Source: Solirubrobacter phytolaccae | GTDB taxonomy: Bacteria > Actinomycetota > Thermoleophilia > Solirubrobacterales > Solirubrobacteraceae | Direction of reading: 5' to 3' | DNA: 43,825 nucleotides | Assembly (NCBI RefSeq): GCF_027587195.1 | Contig: NZ_JAPDDP010000068.1 | Location: forward strand, 1-43,825 | Shown here: piece by piece, positions 32,988 through 40,629 of the stretch | How positions within the stretch are numbered: the first letter of the stretch is position 1 | How the letters are laid out: each line of letters starts with the position of its first letter | Made by a program: the position numbers and the translations under genes | The notes under the pieces: model-generated | What the model saw: only the letters and a program-made list of their open reading frames with translations | What the model was told of the DNA's origin: nothing | Databases searched by the model: none

Positions 32988-33886
32988 TCACCGTTACGGC
33001 CACTTACGGCCCCACTGGCGACTTCGGCACGAGCCAGACGATCACACAGCTCGCCGTGACGGCGGCGGCCGGTGACGTTCTCGTTGCCGCTATCTCGCGC
33101 AGTTCCTACACCGCCGGAGCGTCCTTTTCGGATGCAGGCGGCAATTCGTGGACGACGGTGCTCGACATCGACCACTCCGCCGCTTCGACCGGCTTCGCCG
33201 TCGGCATCTGCCTAGTGACGAGCGGGTTCACCGGCAACGTCGTCGGCACCTTCTTTGACAGTGCCTTCAGCAACCGGCAGATCGTCGTGCACCGGCTCAA
33301 CGGACTTGCTACGTCCGCTGTCGTCGACGCGGCGCCAGCTCCGACCCAGCACTCCGGCGGCGTGAACGTCAACGCGGCCTCGAACTCGACGGGCACGCTC
33401 GGTCAAGCCGACGAGATTGCAATCGGGATCGTGGCCGGCGCGGCCACGGCGACATACGTGCCAGGTGCTGGCTGGACCGAGCTGTCCGACTTCGCGCAAG
33501 GCTCCGTGACGCTGCAGACGGCGTACCAGATCGTGAGCGCAACAACCGCGTTGCAGTACACGGCAACCGCGTCCGCGGCTGACGCGTGGACGTGCGGGGT
33601 CCTCACGCTGAACGGGCGCGGATCCGGGCGTAGTCTTGCCGCTTCGAGCCACGCTGATCGGTCCGTCTTACGCCGCCCAGCGAGCGTCCCGAGCGATGAG
33701 ACTGAGCCGACGAAGTTTTGTCGTCCATGCGGTGCCACCAAGCCCGTCGACGACTTCGGGATCGACCGGAGCCGCCGAGACGGCCGGATGAATCGATGCA
33801 AGGTGTGCGATCGCGCCCGGGGTCGGGCCTACTACTCCCGTGTGACCCAGGGGACGCAGGTCACGGCGACGGCGGAAGACGCATGA
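32984..33886 (+). CDS. Beta-rich phage-type protein with C-terminal zinc ribbon
   Basis: This protein of 300 residues starts at ATG 32984 with GGGAGG upstream. Residues 1 to about 220 are Thr/Ser/Ala/Gly-rich with beta-strand periodicity, like phage fibre or decoration proteins (FSDAGGNSWTTV, DEIAIGIVAGAATATYVPGAGWT). After an Arg/Ser linker the C terminus carries a Cys4 module (C246, C249, C272, C275) in FCRPCGATKPVDDFGIDRSRRDGR, a zinc-ribbon type seen in small phage proteins and HNH-like endonucleases. No internal start fits the zinc part, so this looks like a true fusion. Next to the prohead protease, a structural role is likely. Confidence 0.68.
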   Translation: MITVTATYGPTGDFGTSQTITQLAVTAAAGDVLVAAISRSSYTAGASFSDAGGNSWTTVLDIDHSAASTGFAVGICLVTSGFTGNVVGTFFDSAFSNRQIVVHRLNGLATSAVVDAAPAPTQHSGGVNVNAASNSTGTLGQADEIAIGIVAGAATATYVPGAGWTELSDFAQGSVTLQTAYQIVSATTALQYTATASAADAWTCGVLTLNGRGSGRSLAASSHADRSVLRRPASVPSDETEPTKFCRPCGATKPVDDFGIDRSRRDGRMNRCKVCDRARGRAYYSRVTQGTQVTATAEDA

Positions 33887-34176
33887 GCCGAGACCCACGT
33901 GAGAGCGGAGGACTCATGGTCCAGGACTTAGGGGGCGTGCCCTTCAAAAGTCTGACGGAACTCAGAAGGCGCGGCACTGTCACGGCATTTCCCTCTCCGG
34001 TCCATTTCAAGGCGATTTGCAGGCCTTTCACGGTGATCGGGCCCACAGTGGCCCTGGGCGCCGTTCGAACCGCCTCAGAGGCCCGACGGTCGGTCGTCGC
34101 GACAGGCCAGGCCACCCCCCTTGCGACCACATCAGGCCCGCCTGGCGGCGGGACGACGAACGGAGTTCGACAATGA
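33883..34176 (+). CDS. Hypothetical protein upstream of prohead protease
   Basis: The protein has 97 residues and ATGA overlaps at both ends (33883-33886 and 34173-34176), which is the main evidence that it is translated. Family not recognised. The middle contains KSLTELRRRGTVTAFPSPVHFKAICRPFTVIGPTVALGAV and the end is Gly/Thr-rich. In complete phages the portal or terminase usually lies here, yet this protein is far too small for either. Confidence 0.5.
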   Translation: MSRDPRESGGLMVQDLGGVPFKSLTELRRRGTVTAFPSPVHFKAICRPFTVIGPTVALGAVRTASEARRSVVATGQATPLATTSGPPGGGTTNGVRQ

Positions 34177-34877
34177 GCGGAACCACGGCATGGCGGCGCA
34201 GCAAGGCGCACGAACTCGGATCAACGGTCGAGCACCGCGAGTTCGCGGCCGGCGACCTGGAGATCCGGGAGACCGGCGACGGCACATGGCTCTTGACCGG
34301 ATACGCGTCGATCGTCGAGCGCTGGTACACCGTCGGCTGGTACCGCGAGCGCATCGCTCGCGGTGCATTCCGCGACACCCTCAGCGCGGACCCGGACGTC
34401 CAGCTGCTCATCAACCACAGCGGCATGCCGCTCGCCAGAACACGCTCCAACACGCTCACTCTCGAAGAGCGCCAGCGAGGCCTGTGGATCGAGGCGCGCC
34501 TCGATCCCGAAGACCCGGACGCACGCTCGCTGAGGGGCAAGATGAAGCGCGGCGACATCGACCAGATGAGCTTCGCGTTCCGTGTTCCGTCCGGCGGTGA
34601 CGCCTGGAACGACGACTACAGCGAACGCGTCGTGAAAACGGTCGACCTGCACCGCGGTGACGTGAGCGTGGTCAATCAGGGCGCCAATCCGGCGGCCACC
34701 GCAGAGATGCGCGCGCAGAACGCACGTCGCGCTGGGGAGATCCCGGACTTCACGACCCGCGCACGGCAGGAACTCGACCTGCTCCGACTGGGCGGCCGCA
34801 CGCGTCCGGCGGCGCCGTCGAGCGACCCGCTCGTGCGAGCCCGGCTCGAGATCGAGGCCCTGAGGGGGGCACGATGA
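34173..34877 (+). CDS. HK97-family prohead protease
   Basis: This protein of 234 residues has the caudovirus prohead-protease fold. It shows FAAGDLEIRETGDGTWLLTGYASIVERW, then GAFRDTL, the catalytic-type His in LLINHSGMPLART and the nucleophile-type Ser in IDQMSFAFRV, followed by the VSVVNQGANPAA stretch that ends the domain. In phages it trims capsid and scaffold during head maturation. No capsid or portal gene is recognisable beside it, so it may act on proteins of a helper phage, or on a capsid too diverged to see. ATGA overlaps join it to both neighbours. Confidence 0.88.
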   Translation: MSGTTAWRRSKAHELGSTVEHREFAAGDLEIRETGDGTWLLTGYASIVERWYTVGWYRERIARGAFRDTLSADPDVQLLINHSGMPLARTRSNTLTLEERQRGLWIEARLDPEDPDARSLRGKMKRGDIDQMSFAFRVPSGGDAWNDDYSERVVKTVDLHRGDVSVVNQGANPAATAEMRAQNARRAGEIPDFTTRARQELDLLRLGGRTRPAAPSSDPLVRARLEIEALRGAR

Positions 34878-35191
34878 GCGAGCCGTTCGACCTTCGCGAG
34901 CGCGTCGCGCAGTTCCCAACCGACGATCCCGCTCGCAGCGCGTTTCGCGAACAAGCGAAGCGGATGGTCGACGACGAGACGCTCCCGATCGTGGCCCGTG
35001 CGCAAGCCGGCCAGATGCTCGCGGTCGTCGTCTTGATCGACGACGAGGGCATGTCGGTCGACGCGGCACTCGCGTACTTCGAGGACCTGCTGGCGACGGA
35101 CCGGCAGTTCAACGCGATCCACGACCTACCCGAATACGACCCCGACCCGCCCGCGGACGCGTCCGCCACCAACACCGGAAGGAACACATGA
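34874..35191 (+). CDS. Hypothetical phage-type protein
   Basis: This acidic protein of 105 residues (MSEPFDLRERVAQFPTDDPARSAFREQ...) is helical for the first 80 residues and ends in a Pro/Asp/Ala-rich tail. Family not recognised. ATGA overlaps on both sides place it in the structural operon directly after the protease. Size and charge would suit a scaffold-like or head-completion protein, but there is no direct evidence. Confidence 0.65.
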   Translation: MSEPFDLRERVAQFPTDDPARSAFREQAKRMVDDETLPIVARAQAGQMLAVVVLIDDEGMSVDAALAYFEDLLATDRQFNAIHDLPEYDPDPPADASATNTGRNT

Positions 35192-35568
35192 GCGTTCAAG
35201 ACGCCGAGTCCGAGCGGGTGCTCGATCTGGTGCGGCAGGAGATCGCGCGCGATCGCGCCGAGCGACTCCAGCCGCGGCCCGTACCCACCTGGCGGGAACT
35301 CGCCGAGCAGCAGGACCTCAAGCGTGCGGCGCGCCAGCAGGCGACCGAACAGGCCGAGCAGGCTCGACTCCAGCGAGTCAAGCAACTCGCGCCCAAAGCG
35401 AAGCGGATGCGACGCGAGCTGGAGGAGGCCGAGCGCGCCTACGCGGACGCTGACGCGGCGTTCGAACAGATCAGAGACGCCCGTCAGCAGATCGACGACA
35501 CCCGACGGCAACTCAGCAACAAGCTGGCTCACCTCGAACAAGGCACGGACCTCGATGTCAGTGCTTGA
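35188..35568 (+). CDS. Coiled-coil protein, possible scaffold
   Basis: This protein of 126 residues is almost entirely charged helix with heptad-like spacing (about 40-120: AEQQDLKRAARQQATEQAEQ, RMRRELEEAERAYADADAAF). Such coiled coils occur in phage scaffold and tail-chaperone proteins. It follows the prohead protease by one gene, where scaffold genes often lie. The 3' end overlaps the next gene by 14 nt. Confidence 0.65.
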   Translation: MSVQDAESERVLDLVRQEIARDRAERLQPRPVPTWRELAEQQDLKRAARQQATEQAEQARLQRVKQLAPKAKRMRRELEEAERAYADADAAFEQIRDARQQIDDTRRQLSNKLAHLEQGTDLDVSA

Positions 35569-35956
35569 CCACCTGCGACCGATCGGGGACCAGGCGCCCT
35601 CCGAGATCGCTGACACGATCTACCACGCCGGTCCGAAGATGCGTCACGACACCAAAGTCGCGGCCTCCAGCTTGCTCTACGTCATCGCCCAGTGGGCGGC
35701 CACGGATCTGCAGCAGTTCGCCGAGGGCATCCTGCGCGAGGTCAACGAAGGCGCGCCGGCCGTGTTGGACGAGCTGTTCGCGACGATGGGCCCTGCCCTC
35801 GCCGAGATGGAAGCGCTCGTCAACGCGTACCGGCTCGCGAACCCGGTCGACGACACGGCTCAGCAGATGAGCCGGGCGATCGGCGCGGTCCGGCAGGCGT
35901 TCGACGGTGCCGTCGCGGCCCGGCGTTCCTTCTCCGCCGACCCCGGGACCGTGTGA
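35555..35956 (+). CDS. Hypothetical phage-type helical protein
   Basis: This helical protein of 133 residues has no recognised family. Segments such as KVAASSLLYVIAQWAATDLQQFAEGILREV and MGPALAEMEALVNAYRLANP suggest a bundled structure. ATG 35555 overlaps the upstream gene, and the stop overlaps the next start (TGATG, 35954-35958). It lies between the coiled-coil gene and the ten-residue-repeat gene in the structural operon. Confidence 0.62.
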   Translation: MSVLDHLRPIGDQAPSEIADTIYHAGPKMRHDTKVAASSLLYVIAQWAATDLQQFAEGILREVNEGAPAVLDELFATMGPALAEMEALVNAYRLANPVDDTAQQMSRAIGAVRQAFDGAVAARRSFSADPGTV

Positions 35957-36171
35957 TGGGCGCCGACAAGCCAACGCGAACGTGCGCGGACGTGCTCGCT
36001 GAGCACGCCACGTGTGCGGACGTCGCAGGGAGCGTGGAGTCGTGCGAACAGCTTGCCGGCGGGCCGGTCGAGGCCTATGCCGATGTGCTTGCGCGGCACG
36101 GCAATTACGGCGACCTCGCCGCGACGCACAGTTCCTACGCCGACCTTCTCGAAGAGGAAGGAACCGGGTGA
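35956..36171 (+). CDS. Ten-residue tandem-repeat protein
   Basis: The protein has 71 residues, of which 9-69 form six tandem units of about ten: TCADVLAEHA, TCADVAGSVE, SCEQLAGGPVE, AYADVLARHG, NYGDLAATHS and SYADLLEEEG. The consensus is small residue, Tyr or Cys, any, Asp, Leu/Val, then Ala two places on, and often His. The repeats differ at DNA level, so they are old or under selection. The product lies just before the gpI-like tail gene and overlaps both neighbours. A short solenoid, a rod or a metal-binding peptide is conceivable. No known family comes to mind. Confidence 0.72.
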   Translation: MGADKPTRTCADVLAEHATCADVAGSVESCEQLAGGPVEAYADVLARHGNYGDLAATHSSYADLLEEEGTG

Positions 36172-36809
36172 CCGCGGGCGCCCGGTTCTACGCGCGGCTA
36201 GCGCCGCTGGAAGGTGACGACGGGGACGGCACCCTCGAGAACCTCAGCGTCGCGTTCATGCACCCGGTCGAGATCGCGGAGATCTCCCGCGACCAAGGCG
36301 AACTGATCGCGTGGGAAGCGCTCTGGGACCCCGACACGTGCCCCGAAGACCTCCTCGATTGGCTCGCCATCGCGAACGGCATCGTGCTCCCACCAAGCGC
36401 GATCACCCCAGCGGACAAGCGCTACCGGATCAAGCAAGCCGCCGGCCGCTACCGAGGCACGCCACGCGCGCTCGTCGAGGAGGTCCAGCTCGAGCTCACG
36501 GGCACGAAGACCGTGATCATGGCGTTCCAGTCCCCGGACCGGTGGTCCTACGCCGTCGGCACGATCGACGCCGAGACTTCTGACACGGCCGCGATTGACG
36601 CCGCGATCGAACGGCAGAACCCCGCGTTCACGCTCTGGTCCCGCGCGCTCACCTCCGAATGGTCCTACCTCGTGCTCGGCCCGACGCTGATCGCTACGCG
36701 CGTCGGTGACGAGTACACGATCGGCACTCCGACCTACCCGGACTACGCGTCCATCGTCGCCGCGTTCAGCGACTACCAGCACCTCGAAGACAACGACCCT
36801 GACCTCTAG
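36168..36809 (+). CDS. Phage tail protein, P2 gpI-like
   Basis: This protein of 213 residues resembles the P2 gpI/baseplate tail-protein family. Support comes from CPEDLLDWLAIANGIVLP, the spacing to KRYRIKQAAGRYRGTPRALVEEVQLEL (the usual region leading into an R/K-GT motif), and the position just before a fibre gene. The C-terminal half is beta-rich. GTG 36168 overlaps the upstream stop (GTGA). In contractile-tail phages gpI links baseplate and fibres. No other baseplate protein is recognisable here, so this element may use or alter a helper's tail. Confidence 0.75.
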   Translation: MTAGARFYARLAPLEGDDGDGTLENLSVAFMHPVEIAEISRDQGELIAWEALWDPDTCPEDLLDWLAIANGIVLPPSAITPADKRYRIKQAAGRYRGTPRALVEEVQLELTGTKTVIMAFQSPDRWSYAVGTIDAETSDTAAIDAAIERQNPAFTLWSRALTSEWSYLVLGPTLIATRVGDEYTIGTPTYPDYASIVAAFSDYQHLEDNDPDL

Positions 36810-36817
36810 GAGGCCGA

Positions 36818-37804
36818 ATGCCAGCCACCACACCACTCGGGTTGCGCATCCCGCCCATGACAGGTGTCACGCCGAACCCCCCACGCGACATCGGCTACCT
36901 CGCCGAGGATGCGCAGCGAGAGATCGCCAGCACCGCGGCGCCACTTCAAGAAGGCGTCATCGACGCCGGCAGCTTCGCGGTCACGCAGGCTTCTGGCGGA
37001 GCCGGCATGATCCTCGACGTCGCGAGCAACGTTGGCGGCGGCGCGTTCGTCGACGACGACGGACTCAGTCCCGCGCGGATCGCCCGCTACTACGTCCCGC
37101 CGACCGCCGCGAAGACCACCGTCACGGTCGCGACTGCGCATGCCACGCTCCCGCGCGTTGACGCCGTCGTTGTGAGCATGGCCGGCGTGGTGAGCATCAT
37201 CACCGGCACGGCAACTTCGGGCGCGACGATCGACAACGCGCGTGACGGCTCCCACGGCGGCGCGGCGATTCCTTCGGACGCGCTGCACCTCGCAGACGTG
37301 CACGTGCCCGCGATCGATACGACCATCGCGAACGCGCAGATTCGAGACCGGCGCAAGTGGGCGCGCGGCGCCCACTTCAGCGGGGTCCGGACTGCCGGCA
37401 GCGTCACCCCGTCGGGGAGCGTGTTCGGGCTTCTCGACTCCGCGCTGACCCCACGGATCGAGTGCTCCGGCGCCCCGGTGCGGATGCGGGTGTCCGGGAC
37501 GTGGCGCGTGCTCTCGGGGAGCTTCCTCTACGTCTCCGCGGTGGTCGATGGTGTCGGTGTGAACGGCATGCCCAGCGTTGGCGACGCGACGGTCGCCGGG
37601 CAGACCGAGCAAACGACGGGCAGCACCATCCTCAACTTCGAGATGACGTTCACGCCCTCGGCAGGGAGCCATGTGCTCGGCTTCGCCGTCGCCCAAGCCT
37701 CGGGCTCGACCTCGTTCATCTACGGGAGCAGCGACAAGCCGCTCTTCGTCTCGATAGAAGAAGACCTCCGGCCCAGCGCGCAGAACAATGCTACGAGCGC
37801 GTAG
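36818..37804 (+). CDS. Tail fibre / receptor-binding-like protein
   Basis: This protein of 328 residues follows the gpI-like gene after 8 nt with a strong AGGAGG site. The N-terminal 130 residues (MPATTPLGLRIPPMTGVTPNPPRDI) look like a baseplate-attachment region. The remainder is Ser/Thr/Gly/Ala-rich and beta-stranded, as in receptor-binding tips (IECSGAPVRMRVSGTWRVLSGSF, TILNFEMTFTPSAGSHVLGFAV). The binding target is unknown. The 3' end overlaps the convergent metallopeptidase gene by 14 nt. Confidence 0.72.
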   Translation: MPATTPLGLRIPPMTGVTPNPPRDIGYLAEDAQREIASTAAPLQEGVIDAGSFAVTQASGGAGMILDVASNVGGGAFVDDDGLSPARIARYYVPPTAAKTTVTVATAHATLPRVDAVVVSMAGVVSIITGTATSGATIDNARDGSHGGAAIPSDALHLADVHVPAIDTTIANAQIRDRRKWARGAHFSGVRTAGSVTPSGSVFGLLDSALTPRIECSGAPVRMRVSGTWRVLSGSFLYVSAVVDGVGVNGMPSVGDATVAGQTEQTTGSTILNFEMTFTPSAGSHVLGFAVAQASGSTSFIYGSSDKPLFVSIEEDLRPSAQNNATSA

Positions 37805-38321
37805 AGGTGGCGAGCCCGATCATGCGGATCGCGGTGCACACGCGTCGAAGGCGCCGCGGCGACGGGTCCTCCGTGAGGTACGCCATGTGCGCCTCGTTGC
37901 GTGGCCGGCGGTCGAACCCCATGGCGCAGAGGGCGTAGAAGTCGGCGAACCACTCGTTCGGACCCTTCTCGCGAAACCACTCGCCGCGACCGTCCGCGCG
38001 CATGAGCCCGCGCAGCCACCAACGGAGGTCCTCGGTGAGGACCTGCCGGTCGAACTGGTGGCCAATCTCGTGCCCGAGCGTGAACCAGTCCGTCGCGTCC
38101 TCGCGCGGAATCCAGACCTGATCGGACACGGGCGACGAGCAGGCGAGCTGCTCCGCGCCCGCCTCCGGGCATCCGCCCAGGTGGATGTAGACCGACGGCG
38201 GGAGCGGCACATCAAGAGCAGCCGCCGCTGCAGCGTGGCCGCCCCAGTCAGCACGGACGGACGCGCTCGCCGTGCCGGTCAACGACAGCACTACGGACAC
38301 AACAAGGGTCGCTCGAACCAT
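37791..38321 (-). CDS. Secreted HExxH zinc metallopeptidase-like protein
   Basis: This protein of 176 residues has a signal peptide (1 to about 21). The zinc motif LGHEIGHQFD (H84, E85, H88) is followed after 35 residues by NEWFADFYAL, where E123 may be the third ligand, a gluzincin-like layout. Several cysteines (C51, C61, C132) could form disulfides outside the cell. It stands on the minus strand between two fibre-like genes, with its own likely promoter region at 38322-38419. It may help the host or the element at the cell surface as a lysogenic-conversion gene, or help lysis or entry. Substrate unknown. Confidence 0.75.
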   Translation of the reverse strand: MVRATLVVSVVLSLTGTASASVRADWGGHAAAAAALDVPLPPSVYIHLGGCPEAGAEQLACSSPVSDQVWIPREDATDWFTLGHEIGHQFDRQVLTEDLRWWLRGLMRADGRGEWFREKGPNEWFADFYALCAMGFDRRPRNEAHMAYLTEDPSPRRLRRVCTAIRMIGLATSTRS

Positions 38322-38419
38322 GAGCGAACCATAAACACTCTACTTTGGAGAAATCTTGATCATCCACGTAGAACTAAACCTGTGGCACGGTACGTGCTGC
38401 ACGACGACGAGGTGACCTA

Positions 38420-39115
38420 ATGGCTCGACGACACAATCCAGGAGGCGGAACCGGCGACCACAGTGCGGCCCCCGTCGCCAACATGGCGCAGTTTTCGCTC
38501 GGGTTCACCATGCGCGCCCCGGCGCTCCCCTCGAGCGGCCCTTTTCGCGAAGTCGTCACGTTCGCCGAAGATCCCGGCTCAGGCACCCAGGACCACTCCG
38601 TGAGGCTCTATCCGAGCTCGGGCACGACCGGCATGGTCTACATCGGTTCCGAGGTGGAGACGGGCTCTCTCGCGGCCACCGTGAACACGTACGAACGGTG
38701 GCTTCTCGTCGGTGACGGCACGAACCTCACGCTCTACCGGGACGGAACAGCTAGCACGCCCGTCGCCGTAACGACCGCTCACCTCGGGTACGGCACGCCG
38801 GAGCTTGTGCTCGGTCGCGGCGCGACCGGCACCGGCTACGCCGAGGTCGACGTCGAAGGCCTCGCGCTCTGGGATGCGCCACTCTCCTCTGGGGAGCGCT
38901 CCGACTTCTTCGCCGGCGTCGGCCCAGCGACGATCCGCACCGCGGACCTGTACGACTTCTGGGCGCTCATCTCCAACGGGAACGGCGTCAACGGCAACAC
39001 GATGACGTTCACGGGCGGCTCGTTCGTCCCCGGCCCAGGGGGGGCGCCTCCGATCTTGTCCCCGCTCCAGACATTCGGTCCGTCCTACGCCGTCAATCGC
39101 GCGGCGAACTACTAG
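38420..39115 (+). CDS. LamG/concanavalin-like adhesin protein
   Basis: This protein of 231 residues has a LamG-like jelly-roll: FSLGFTMRAP, the WLLVGDGTNLTLYRDGTA segment and VEGLALWDAPLSSGERSDFF are typical of this lectin-like fold found in phage minor tail proteins. There is no signal peptide, so assembly into a virion or tail is more likely than secretion. GAGG lies upstream of ATG 38420. It is separated from the fibre gene by the reverse-strand peptidase and a relatively AT-rich gap that should contain its promoter. Confidence 0.7.
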   Translation: MARRHNPGGGTGDHSAAPVANMAQFSLGFTMRAPALPSSGPFREVVTFAEDPGSGTQDHSVRLYPSSGTTGMVYIGSEVETGSLAATVNTYERWLLVGDGTNLTLYRDGTASTPVAVTTAHLGYGTPELVLGRGATGTGYAEVDVEGLALWDAPLSSGERSDFFAGVGPATIRTADLYDFWALISNGNGVNGNTMTFTGGSFVPGPGGAPPILSPLQTFGPSYAVNRAANY

Positions 39116-39133
39116 GCGAAGGCAATGGACGGC

Positions 39134-39709
39134 TTACTGCTCGAATGCCGGGCCAGTCGTGCCCGTCTGCAGCCAACGGAACGTGCCGTCGCGTTGGTAC
39201 TCCGAGACCGTGACGTATACGGCTCCTGCTTGATGTTCCGCCCCGTCGGTGATGTCGAGGTTCACGACGCATCGCGCCGAGCCCGTCGCGATGTCACCGC
39301 AGTGCGCGCCGGTCGCGGCCAGGGTGGTGCCGAGCGGGAGTGCGGCCTCGAGATTGGCCACGACCTCGGTGCTCACGGATGCGGCGAGAGATCCAGCATC
39401 CGGGGGGATCGCAGCCGAGTCGATCGTTGCGAACACGCCGGCCGCGGCTCCAACAACCAGGAACGCGACAAGGACGCCGATTCCGTTCGCTTTGAGCGCC
39501 GTCCATCGGCGCCGACGGCCGACGAGTCGCGCCAGCGCCCACGGCCAGCAGATGAGCCACAGCACGACGTCGAACGCGGTGGCGTGAGGGCCGGAACCGG
39601 AGTACTTGGCCGTGAAGCACGGGGTGTGCCATTCGCGCTCGCGGTCATCGCGGGTCACCGCATCGAACGCGGGATCTATCGGTCGGAGACAGCCGTTGCA
39701 GACACCCAT
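39134..39709 (-). CDS. Membrane protein with N-terminal zinc finger
   Basis: The protein has 191 residues. It opens with a Cys/His module (VCNGCLRPIDP ... WHTPCF) of the short LIM/treble-clef type, then has hydrophobic helices at about 46-62 and 76-97, and a C-terminal extracytoplasmic domain (about 100-191) with two cysteines that resembles DUF4333-like domains; the last label is tentative. ATG 39727 is an alternative start. The gene is divergent from the small genes at 39860-40817 across a region with repeated operator-like sites. It could be a lysogeny-expressed surface or exclusion protein. Confidence 0.65.
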   Translation of the reverse strand: MGVCNGCLRPIDPAFDAVTRDDREREWHTPCFTAKYSGSGPHATAFDVVLWLICWPWALARLVGRRRRWTALKANGIGVLVAFLVVGAAAGVFATIDSAAIPPDAGSLAASVSTEVVANLEAALPLGTTLAATGAHCGDIATGSARCVVNLDITDGAEHQAGAVYVTVSEYQRDGTFRWLQTGTTGPAFEQ

Positions 39710-39789
39710 GACGCGAGCTTCACGCACCGCTTCAGGATCGTCAATCGATCCCTGATCGAATGGGGAGGGGCGCCCGGGGGAGGTCCGGT

Positions 39790-39844
39790 TTGCGTGTTCA
39801 GGATTTGCGTAACGCGAAGTAGCGCGTCATGTTGCGTAACGCAA
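39790..39844. promoter_or_regulatory. Repeated TTGCGT/ACGCAA operator- or iteron-like sites
   Basis: TTGCGTAACGCAA (39832-39844) is a perfect 6+1+6 palindrome. TTGCGTAACGCGA (39805-39817) is a copy with one mismatch 27 bp to its left, and another TTGCGT half-site starts at 39790. A further half-site ACGCAA occurs at 40817-40822. They fill the 150-bp divergent gap between the zinc-finger membrane gene and the gene at 39860. They are probable operators for an element regulator or short iterons. Confidence 0.68.
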
Positions 39845-39859
39845 AGGAAAGTCTCCTCA

Positions 39860-40051
39860 ATGGGCTTGCAACCCGCGGACTTCGGCGGTAACAATGCGAG
39901 CGACAAGCCAAAGAAAGCGGGCCCGGCAGCGCTCCAACGCCCCCGGGCCCAGACCAGGAGGTACAGCTCCATGGCCAGTAGCGATCGTAACCGCGACGCG
40001 GTGCTGAAAGCAATCAAGGACGGGCGCCGTGCCACCGGGGCGACGTCATGA
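39860..40051 (+). CDS. Small basic hypothetical protein
   Basis: The protein has 63 residues, is rich in Lys, Arg and Ala, and has a helical end (SSDRNRDAVLKAIKDGRRATGATS). ATG 39860 has AAGGAAA upstream. An internal ATG at 39971 has an even better AGGAGG 9 nt upstream and would give a 26-residue peptide, so two products are possible. The stop overlaps the next start (ATGA, 40048-40051). It is the first gene after the TTGCGT operator cluster. Confidence 0.55.
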   Translation: MGLQPADFGGNNASDKPKKAGPAALQRPRAQTRRYSSMASSDRNRDAVLKAIKDGRRATGATS

Positions 40052-40629
40052 GCCTCACATACGTCTGCGACTACTGTGGCGAACCGCTCGATGACCTGAG
40101 GGCCACGGTCCGCGTCCATGGCCGCTTCCCGGACGAGTCCCGCCGCGATGGCGCCGGAACGTTCGACTGGGTGGATGGTCACTACCACACTGACGACGAG
40201 CACGGCTGCTACGACAAGGTCGCCGGCGCGGTCAAGCTGGCCAGGGGAGCAGGCCCCTCGCTGGCGAAGATTCGCACCGCGACGGACGCTGAGATCGAGG
40301 CCCTGCGGCCGGTCAACGCCAGCGCACCCACGCTGGCTCCGATGTCCTCCACCTCTCCACCGCGAGGCGGTCTCGTCGGTGTCGTTAAGAGCACGACTCT
40401 CGCAACGTTGCGATACGCGCAGCTGACACAGGCCCTCGGCTCCCTCGACGTTGGCCGCCCGAAGCTCGAGGACGCACGCGACGGAGGTGACGAGCTGGAC
40501 GAGATTCAGCGCGCAGACCTCAGGGGCTACATCGAAACGATGCGCGCGGACCTCGACGCCGTCGACGCACTCCTTAGGGAAGGGCGTCCTGAGCTGTTCG
40601 AACAGCGGCACGCAGGCGAAGCCCCGTGA
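40048..40629 (+). CDS. Hypothetical protein with N-terminal zinc ribbon
   Basis: This protein of 193 residues begins YVCDYCGEPLDDL, a Cys2 knuckle; later HYHTDDEHGCYDK may supply the other ligands. A middle linker rich in Ser/Pro (about 90-107) leads to an acidic helical C terminus (LDEIQRADLRGYIETMRADLDAVDALLREG). No family recognised. It is linked by ATGA and GTGA overlaps to the genes on both sides, forming a three-gene unit under the TTGCGT sites. Confidence 0.65.
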   Translation: MSLTYVCDYCGEPLDDLRATVRVHGRFPDESRRDGAGTFDWVDGHYHTDDEHGCYDKVAGAVKLARGAGPSLAKIRTATDAEIEALRPVNASAPTLAPMSSTSPPRGGLVGVVKSTTLATLRYAQLTQALGSLDVGRPKLEDARDGGDELDEIQRADLRGYIETMRADLDAVDALLREGRPELFEQRHAGEAP

